A DNA stretch of 64,000 nt from Lactococcus hircilactis. Its GTDB lineage: Bacteria > Bacillota > Bacilli > Lactobacillales > Streptococcaceae. Made by a program: the position numbers and the translations under genes. The notes under the pieces were generated by a model. That model was not told the origin of the DNA and made no database searches. It worked only from the letters and a program-made list of their open reading frames with translations. Numbering within the stretch: position 1 is the stretch's first letter; each line of letters begins with the position of its first letter. Shown here one piece after another: positions 56,734 through 64,000 of the stretch. The DNA is taken from contig NZ_WITJ01000002.1 in NCBI RefSeq assembly GCF_009601015.1, positions 1 through 64,000 of the forward strand, read 5' to 3'.

Positions 56734-57747
56734 TTATAATTTATCAAATAAAGAGAAATGATATTTTGATCTATATTTCTTCTTAATTCCTTTTTTTAGT
56801 TCAATACTTCCCCATTCTGAATGGTGCACAAGATCAGGAAGTTCTTGAAATTCAATCGCAATTCCACGATTAGGACTCATCATTTTGCCATTAACCAACG
56901 ACTTTTCAGGATTCGTAGCAGTGTAGATTACAACAGCTTGTCTATCCGTCTCACATTTCAACTTACGTCCTGATTTTGGATCAAGGAGGGTTAGTGACTT
57001 TTTACTTTCGTCATTTGGAAAGACAAAACAATCATCAAAACCTTGGGGAATTTCAGAGATAATATCCTTTATAATAACGCTTTCTTTCAAATTGTAAATT
57101 GTATCGTCCACATTTATGAGACGACCCGTAGGGATATTTTCTTTGTTTGTTTCTACTAACTGGTCTGCTGTAGTATAAAGAACATGATTTAATGTGTCTG
57201 AATGATCGGCAGTCAAGTTAAAATAAGGATGAAATGCAGGATTAAAAACAGTATCTTGATTAGATTGTCCTGCCATTTCAACAATAAGTGTGCTTCCACT
57301 CAACTGATAAGTTACTTCCACTTCAATTTCCCCAGGAAATTCAGAAAAGGTATCTTTTAAGCGGAGTGTGATTGCAGGCCCTTTCTCATTTACAGAAGTA
57401 TTATAATCCCAGATTTGATATTCCCAACCATTTGGTCCCGAATGAAGAGTATTTCTCCCTTCATTCGCAACCAAAGTGACTTCGCCAAATGAAGCGTTTG
57501 CAATTCGACCAGCGACTGGTCCACAAATAACACCATAATATCCGTTATCATTTTCATAGGAATCGGAATTGTCTTTTGATAATAGGATATTTTCAAATGT
57601 TCCGTTTTTGTCCGGTGCATAGAGTTGATGGAGTCTTGCACCAAAATTATGAACGACAATGGTGAGTTGTCCATTTGAAAGTGTTATTACTTTTATTGCT
57701 CGCCCACTTGCAAGAATAATTTCTTTTTCTTGTATTTCGTTAGCCAT
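56734..57747 (-). CDS. xylM: Aldose 1-epimerase (xylose mutarotase)
   Basis: 337 aa GalM-type mutarotase. NGYYGVICGPVAGRIANASF, NTLHSGPNGW (His), FNPAFHPYFNLT (catalytic His) and GIAIEFQELPD (Glu) are in the proper order. It accelerates alpha/beta-xylose interconversion before XylA. It lies between xylB and xynT. Confidence 0.92.
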   Translation of the reverse strand: MANEIQEKEIILASGRAIKVITLSNGQLTIVVHNFGARLHQLYAPDKNGTFENILLSKDNSDSYENDNGYYGVICGPVAGRIANASFGEVTLVANEGRNTLHSGPNGWEYQIWDYNTSVNEKGPAITLRLKDTFSEFPGEIEVEVTYQLSGSTLIVEMAGQSNQDTVFNPAFHPYFNLTADHSDTLNHVLYTTADQLVETNKENIPTGRLINVDDTIYNLKESVIIKDIISEIPQGFDDCFVFPNDESKKSLTLLDPKSGRKLKCETDRQAVVIYTATNPEKSLVNGKMMSPNRGIAIEFQELPDLVHHSEWGSIELKKGIKKKYRSKYHFSLFDKL

Positions 57748-57823
57748 TTTATATTTGACTTTCGAACGCTACATTTTTTGCAGCATAGCAAAATAAATCT
57801 ATTCTTTTTTGATTTACTTTACT

Positions 57824-57842
57824 ATACTGCAAAATGCAGTAT
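57824..57842. other. Hairpin between xylB and xylM
   Basis: ATACTGCA-AAA-TGCAGTAT perfect eight-base stem. The T run lies on the plus-strand side, so it is not a good terminator for the leftward operon; an mRNA-stabilising or processing role is more likely. Confidence 0.55.
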
Positions 57843-57850
57843 TTTTAGTC

Positions 57851-59356
57851 TTATTCCTCCTCATTTGAATTAATCAAGCGATGGCTGATATCTGCTGTCG
57901 CACCATAGATATCTTTCCAAATTCCATAAATTGTATTATATTTTTTTACATGATCAGGTTTTGGTAAAAAAGTTGCTTCTTTGTAATGAACAAAAACTTT
58001 TGTCACTTCTTCTAACGTAGTGTAAAGCCCACAACCATATGCTGCAATCATGCACGCTCCAAGTCCTGGTCCTTGCTCTACTGTCAAGCGGACCATTTCA
58101 CAATTAAAAATATCCGCTTGCATCTGCATAATATCAGGATTTTGAGCACCACCACCCACAGAAATAAGTTTTTGAAATTTCTTTCCTTTTGTCTTTTCCA
58201 TCATATCTTTAGAATCTCTAAGAGAAAATGTAATGCCCTCTAATACACTTCTTGAAAAATGTTTCAGTTGATGATGTGCAGAAATCCCTAAAAAACTTCC
58301 CCGAATATTGGAATCAAAATGTGGCGTACGTTCTCCAACAATATAAGGTGTAAATAACAAGCCGTTACTTCCAGGTTCTACCGTATAGACATCTGCTAAT
58401 AACTCATTAAATGTCAATCCTTTCCCAAAAGTTTCTTTAAACCAATTTAATGAATTTCCAGCAGCTAGAGTGACACCCATAGAGTAGTATTTTCCTGGAA
58501 TGGTATGATTGAAGAAGTGGAGTTTCCCCTTATAATCCGCAATTTTTGGCTCATAACTGGAAACAACACCAGAGGTTCCCATAGATATTAATCCCATATC
58601 TTCATTGATAAGACCGACACCCAGAGCTGCAGCAGCGTTGTCTGCTCCTCCTGCAAATATCTTGACATCAGTGTTGATCTTAAATCTTGCTTTTAATTCT
58701 TCTTTTAGAACACCAATTTGATCTGTAGATTCCACCAAATCTGGAAGGATACTTCTGTCAACACCAAAAGCATCTGCAATTTCCTTTGACCACCTATGAT
58801 TTTCAATATCTAATAAAAGTGTCCCTGCAGCATCTGAGTATTCGGTGTGACTCTTTCCTGTTAACCAGAGTCCAAGATAATCTTTAGGGAGCATAATTTG
58901 TGCTACTTTTTTCCATATCTCTGGCTCATTTTCTTGTAGCCAAAGAATTTTAGGTAGCGTAAATCCTTCTAACGCGATGTTTTTTGTGATTTCTAACAGG
59001 CGATCTCCCAAACGTTCTGTGATTTCTTGACATTGTTTTGTTGTCCGAACATCATTCCATAAAATAGCTGGATAAATAGGGGTATTGTTTTTATCCAAAA
59101 CAACGAGCGAATGCATTTGTCCCGAAAAACTAATTCCAATCAGCTCATCTCCAAAGTCTGCAACATCAACACTTAAGCCGGTCAAAACATTCTCTAAAGC
59201 AACCACCCAATATTCTGGTCTTTGCTCTGAAAATCCCTGCTTGGGTGTATCGATAGGGTACGTTGCAGATTTAGTTTTAATGACCTCTCCTTTTTCATTC
59301 ATCAAAATCCCTTTAAGACTTGATGTTCCGAGATCTATTCCTAGTACATAGGGCAT
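57851..59356 (-). CDS. xylB: Xylulokinase
   Basis: 501 aa FGGY kinase. LGIDLGTSSLKGILMN (phosphate-binding DLGTSS), FSGQMHSLVV (substrate), GGADNAAAALGVGL and SVGGGAQNPDIMQMQAD are family blocks, with MGTSG in the ATP site. It phosphorylates D-xylulose to the 5-phosphate. AAGGAG (59363-59368) precedes the ATG. The 96-bp gap to xylA holds three copies of a 14-bp repeat that can form alternative hairpins (59371-59444). Confidence 0.96.
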   Translation of the reverse strand: MPYVLGIDLGTSSLKGILMNEKGEVIKTKSATYPIDTPKQGFSEQRPEYWVVALENVLTGLSVDVADFGDELIGISFSGQMHSLVVLDKNNTPIYPAILWNDVRTTKQCQEITERLGDRLLEITKNIALEGFTLPKILWLQENEPEIWKKVAQIMLPKDYLGLWLTGKSHTEYSDAAGTLLLDIENHRWSKEIADAFGVDRSILPDLVESTDQIGVLKEELKARFKINTDVKIFAGGADNAAAALGVGLINEDMGLISMGTSGVVSSYEPKIADYKGKLHFFNHTIPGKYYSMGVTLAAGNSLNWFKETFGKGLTFNELLADVYTVEPGSNGLLFTPYIVGERTPHFDSNIRGSFLGISAHHQLKHFSRSVLEGITFSLRDSKDMMEKTKGKKFQKLISVGGGAQNPDIMQMQADIFNCEMVRLTVEQGPGLGACMIAAYGCGLYTTLEEVTKVFVHYKEATFLPKPDHVKKYNTIYGIWKDIYGATADISHRLINSNEEE

Positions 59357-59370
59357 GTTTTACTCCTTTT

Positions 59371-59444
59371 TTCAGTTTGTTAACAAAATAAACTTCTGGA
59401 TTTACTTTGTTAACAAACTGAATTTTTTCATTCAGTTTGTTAAC
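59371..59444 (-). promoter_or_regulatory. Three-copy 14-bp repeat between xylA and xylB: alternative hairpins or operators
   Basis: In the mRNA direction: copy A GTTAACAAACTGAA (59444-59431), eight-base loop, inverted copy B TTCAGTTTGTTAAC (59422-59409), 24 bases, copy C GTTAACAAACTGAA (59384-59371), then AAGGAG. B can pair perfectly over 14 bp with either A or C. The GTTAAC centres are exactly 30 bp apart. In DNA the TTTGTTAACAAA core also resembles operators of ROK-type XylR repressors. Confidence 0.8.
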
Positions 59445-59452
59445 ACTCCGTT

Positions 59453-60772
59453 TTAAACGAGATAATCGTTCAATACTGATTTAACGTATTCAAGATGGTT
59501 AGATTTAAGTTCTACTTTTCCACCTTCTTCAAGTGCATGATCTGCAAGACTTGTAAGCGTGGCAGATCCATCAAGGATTGATTTTCCAAGATCAGTATTG
59601 TGGAAGCTTTCATAACGTTTTTCCACAATTCCTTCAAGATAATGATCTTCAATCATTGCTGCTGCTCCTTTGAGGGCCCGTGCATAAGTATCCATTCCTG
59701 CGATATGGGCAAGAATAAGATCTTCCATTTCAAATGACGTCCGACGAACTTTAGCATCAAAGTTAATTCCTCCAGGATTCAAACCTCCATTTTTGAGGAT
59801 TTGATACATGGCAAGTGTAATATCCACAACAAGTGTTGGAAATTCATCTGTATCCCATCCAAGAAGATAATCTCCTTGGTTAGCATCAATTGATCCAAGT
59901 GCATTGTATGTCCGTGCGACATTCAATTCATGTTCGAAGGTATGTCCTGCAAGCCAAGCGTGGTTTGTTTCAAGATTAAGTTTAAAGTAGTCTGTCAAGT
60001 CATATTTTTGCAAGAAAGCCATTGCAGTTGCAGCGTCAAAATCATACTGATGTTTCATTGGTTCTTTTGGTTTTGGTTCGATCAAGAATACTGGAAGGTG
60101 GTTAATCGACTTAGCATAGTCAACCGCCAAATGGAAGAACCGCCCCATATTATCCAACTCAAATCCCATGTCTGTGTTTAAGAGTGATTCGTAACCCTCA
60201 CGTCCTCCCCAGAAAACATAGTTTTTCCCGTTTAATTTTTTACTGATATCTAATCCCTTGCGGATTTGTGCAGCAGCACAAGCATAAACTTCTGCCGAAT
60301 TCGTTGTTGATGCACCATTCATATAACGTGGATTTGAGAACATATTTGCAGTGTTCCAAAGAAGTTTAATCCCTGTTTCATCCATTTTTTCTTTGATGTG
60401 GTCTGTGATTTCATCAAGATTGGCATAAAATTCTTTTAGTGAATTTCCTTCAGGAGCAATATCCACATCATGGAAGCAGAAGTATTCCATTCCCAATTTT
60501 TGCATGATTTCAAAGAAAGCATCAACACGGTGATGTGCGATTTCCATTGGATCCGATGCATCAGTTGAAAAATCACGAATCATCGTTGGTGTTCCAAAAG
60601 GATCTGAACCATCCATTGTAATCGTGTGCCAGAAAGCAAGGGCAAAATGAAGTTGTTCTTTCATTGTTTTTCCTAATACTACTTCTTCTGGGTTGTAATG
60701 ACGGAAAGCAAACATGTTTTTCGTAGTTGTTCCCTCAAATTTTACTGTAGGGATGTTGTCAAAATAAGCCAT
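59453..60772 (-). CDS. xylA: Xylose isomerase
   Basis: 439 aa, class II length. FCFHDVDIAPEG contains the catalytic His, and VFWGGREGYESLLNTD and LIEPKPKEPMKHQYDFD the metal ligands (Glu, Lys). NHAWLAGHTFEHEL and DANQGD complete the active site. It interconverts D-xylose and D-xylulose. AAGGAGC precedes the ATG. First gene of the operon, divergent from xylR. Confidence 0.97.
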   Translation of the reverse strand: MAYFDNIPTVKFEGTTTKNMFAFRHYNPEEVVLGKTMKEQLHFALAFWHTITMDGSDPFGTPTMIRDFSTDASDPMEIAHHRVDAFFEIMQKLGMEYFCFHDVDIAPEGNSLKEFYANLDEITDHIKEKMDETGIKLLWNTANMFSNPRYMNGASTTNSAEVYACAAAQIRKGLDISKKLNGKNYVFWGGREGYESLLNTDMGFELDNMGRFFHLAVDYAKSINHLPVFLIEPKPKEPMKHQYDFDAATAMAFLQKYDLTDYFKLNLETNHAWLAGHTFEHELNVARTYNALGSIDANQGDYLLGWDTDEFPTLVVDITLAMYQILKNGGLNPGGINFDAKVRRTSFEMEDLILAHIAGMDTYARALKGAAAMIEDHYLEGIVEKRYESFHNTDLGKSILDGSATLTSLADHALEEGGKVELKSNHLEYVKSVLNDYLV

Positions 60773-60824
60773 TGTTAAGCTCCTTCTTTTGTTATATTTT
60801 TAATTTATTTCCATTATTCCGATC

Positions 60825-60830
60825 ATTATA
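60825..60830 (-). promoter_or_regulatory. xylA promoter (-10)
   Basis: TATAAT on the minus strand at 60825-60830; the -35 position (about 60848-60853) falls inside a TA repeat with no match to TTGACA, consistent with dependence on the AraC-type XylR. Confidence 0.55.
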
Positions 60831-60846
60831 TTAATATTGTAACTTC

Positions 60847-60868
60847 TATATATATATATATATATATA
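60847..60868. repeat. (TA)11 dinucleotide repeat in the xylA-xylR divergent promoter
   Basis: Eleven TA units between the xylA -10 and the xylR -35 (60869-60874). It overlaps the place where the xylA -35 would be. Confidence 0.9.
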
Positions 60869-60896
60869 TTGATTTTATTTACAAACGTGATATAAT
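60869..60896 (+). promoter_or_regulatory. xylR promoter
   Basis: TTGATT (60869-60874), 16 bp, TATAAT (60891-60896). The leader is only about 12 nt and contains GGAGG (60903-60907). Confidence 0.7.
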
Positions 60897-60913
60897 GATT
60901 ACGGAGGATAGAC

Positions 60914-61852
60914 ATGAACAACGAATTAGAAACTATTCAGCATTATAAAATGAATAATTTAAATTTTTTATTGGTAGATATTTTATACAGAAAACCTCAT
61001 TTACATTTTGAAATTGAGCTAGCTTTTGTATTGGAAGGTACAGGAATTGTTAGAACTGAAGATAAAGCGTATGATATTCGAGCTGGTCAAGCTATTGTTT
61101 TTAATAGCTGCCAAGTTCATGAGTTTTCCTCTGATTCATCATTAAAGCTTCTCATCTTACAATTTAATACTTCTATTTTTGAGCTTATCTTTCCTCAACT
61201 AAATGAAATTTATTTTGAAAGTAACCCCTTCAATCTTATTGATAATCAAACAATGTTTTCTTTTATCATGCAAGCTGCATTGACTTATTTTGATGAAACA
61301 ACACTTTCTCCACTTTTAATTCATGGTTATGTTTCATTATCATTAGATCAGTTGATACATCTCTGTGATTTTAAAACATTGAATACTGCTCAGCAAAACA
61401 AACAAATCGACTTACAAGAACGCATTGAAAGAATCACTAAATACATTCATGAAAATTATACAGAAAAAATCTATTTAGATGATTTAGCTAGTCGTGAAGG
61501 TTTCTCACGGACCTATTTCAGTCATTTTTTCAAAAATAATTTTGGTGTGACTTTCAAAGAATATCTTGATTATCTCAGATGTGAAAAAGCTCGCGTCCTC
61601 TTAATTTCAACCAATGAAAATTTATTGAATATTTCCTATGCTTGTGGTTTTTCTGATATTCGAACATTGAATAACTCATTTAAAAAAATTTATGGTTCTT
61701 CACCCCGTGAATATCGGAAAAACACGATGAGTTCGACAAATGATTTAAATATATCTTTCAATCCTGATCTTACAGATAATCAAACTTTTTATGATGCAAA
61801 TCAAAGTTATCATTATCTCAAAAAATATCAGGATGAACACGCTAGCGATTAA
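60914..61852 (+). CDS. xylR: AraC-family regulator XylR
   Basis: 312 aa. The N-terminal cupin-like sensor (about residues 20-110; HLHFEIELAFVLEGTG) is followed by a C-terminal AraC double HTH (about 185-285: LDDLASREGFSRTYFSHFFK and ISYACGFSDIRTLNNSFKK, ending SPREYRK). It probably activates xylA and the genes downstream when xylose is bound, as described for L. lactis XylR. It is divergent from xylA. Confidence 0.92.
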   Translation: MNNELETIQHYKMNNLNFLLVDILYRKPHLHFEIELAFVLEGTGIVRTEDKAYDIRAGQAIVFNSCQVHEFSSDSSLKLLILQFNTSIFELIFPQLNEIYFESNPFNLIDNQTMFSFIMQAALTYFDETTLSPLLIHGYVSLSLDQLIHLCDFKTLNTAQQNKQIDLQERIERITKYIHENYTEKIYLDDLASREGFSRTYFSHFFKNNFGVTFKEYLDYLRCEKARVLLISTNENLLNISYACGFSDIRTLNNSFKKIYGSSPREYRKNTMSSTNDLNISFNPDLTDNQTFYDANQSYHYLKKYQDEHASD

Positions 61853-61980
61853 CTATCATTTATCTCACATCATTATGATAACGTTTTCTCATTTTTCTTT
61901 CATTCTGTTTATTTACATTTTTTAGTGTAATGATTGCGATAGAAAGTCATGAGGGATTCTCAATTCTTCAAAAATATACT

Positions 61981-63690
<1,710 letters not shown>

Positions 63691-63933
63691 AAAAATGGCA
63701 TCAAGTGATTTAGGATTTGGGACAGTTTCACAAATTTTTAGCTGATTTCCTAGTATTAATGAGCGATTTAAAAGTATGGATTGAGATTTTGAAAAAACAT
63801 GAATCTGGTAATACCAAGAATTTTCAAAATTATGATAAACCTTTCGACGCTGTTCACTTATGCTATGCCCCTAAAATATCCTATCCAGTGCAAAGAGCAA
63901 TTTCACCTCGAATTTTTTGCAAACGATCAAAAC
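63691..63933. other. Spacer after araR, no supported gene
   Basis: An 88-codon frame opening with TTG at 63717 has no ribosome-binding site and runs through the terminator, so it is not called. Confidence 0.5.
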
Positions 63934-63970
63934 AAAAAGGACTTGTCATAAATCAAAACAAGTCCTTTTT
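63934..63970. terminator. Bidirectional terminator at the right edge
   Basis: AAAAAGGACTTGT / ACAAGTCCTTTTT perfect 13-bp stem. Confidence 0.85.
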
Positions 63971-64000
63971 GTATTCACTCTGAATCTCCGAAGCGTAGAG

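Noticed and set aside
59371-59444. Simple terminator after xylA
   Set aside because: Strong stems but no T tract follows in the transcription direction, and xylB lies directly downstream on the same strand.
63717-63983. 88-codon open frame after araR
   Set aside because: TTG start without ribosome-binding site, runs through a perfect terminator, no recognisable motif.

Overview
The window reads as chromosomal DNA of a low-GC Gram-positive coccus of the Streptococcaceae, most probably a Lactococcus. This rests on the ptcB-ptcA-yecA-ptcC-bglA cellobiose set, the xylR/xylABM-xynT-xynB-xylX xylose cluster with an AraC-type XylR, the mevalonate route to isoprenoids, the vicRKX block, catabolite-repression (cre) boxes and extended -10 promoters of the form TGATATAAT. 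The species is not established here.

Layout. 1-110: strong leftward promoter that probably drives an rRNA or tRNA operon outside the window. 200-8,120: core genes (CBS-domain membrane protein, AI-2E-family permease, GNAT acetyltransferase, uracil-DNA glycosylase-like protein overlapping uvrA, a coiled-coil membrane protein, a GIY-YIG protein, tRNA-Cys). 8,350-15,890: cellobiose PTS operon with bglA, into which an aldo/keto reductase, a histidine phosphatase and three small unknown genes are interposed. 16,000-23,650: amino-acid ABC transporter, an RpiR regulator, a YdcF-like protein, a DEAD-box helicase with a duplicated promoter/leader, rarD and sodA. 23,700-33,600: mevalonate genes (fni, mvaK2, mvaD, mvk), a PAP2 phosphatase, a small unknown transcription unit, a HAD phosphatase and the rsmI-yabA-ricT-holB-tmk operon. 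33,750-43,870: vicRKX, a Kef/NapA-type antiporter, an AEC transporter, an aldose-epimerase-like protein, phosphoketolase xfp and a sugar/H+ symporter. 44,100-48,400: AT-rich accessory stretch with an Fst-type toxin/antisense-RNA locus, a serine recombinase, a hypothetical membrane protein, a GST and a divergent ArsR regulator/flavoprotein pair. 48,750-61,850: xylose utilisation (ABC importer xylFGH, then xylX, xynB, xynT, xylM, xylB, xylA, with divergent xylR). 61,980-63,690: GH51 arabinofuranosidase remnant abutting araR.

How the genes work together. Xylosides and xylose enter through XynT, XylFGH and the XylT-like symporter. XynB releases xylose, XylM equilibrates anomers, XylA and XylB make xylulose 5-phosphate, and Xfp splits it. 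Cellobiose is imported by PtcABC and cleaved by BglA. Good cre matches lie over the promoters of ptcB, ptcC, xylF and near xylT.

Main unexplained signals. (1) A dispersed 12-16 bp palindrome with core GTCAGTACTGAC (22 copies, 10 exact) lies inside and between genes from 956 to 41,185 and is absent from about 41.2 kb to the end. (2) A three-copy 14-bp repeat between xylA and xylB can form two mutually exclusive hairpins next to the xylB ribosome-binding site. (3) A complete Fst/RNAII-like locus has a stop codon at toxin codon 4. (4) Four genes seem to be leaderless, with an extended -10 box 6-7 nt before the ATG. (5) Helically phased direct repeats precede the promoters of the PAP2 and GST genes. 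All calls come from reading the sequence; no database search was run.
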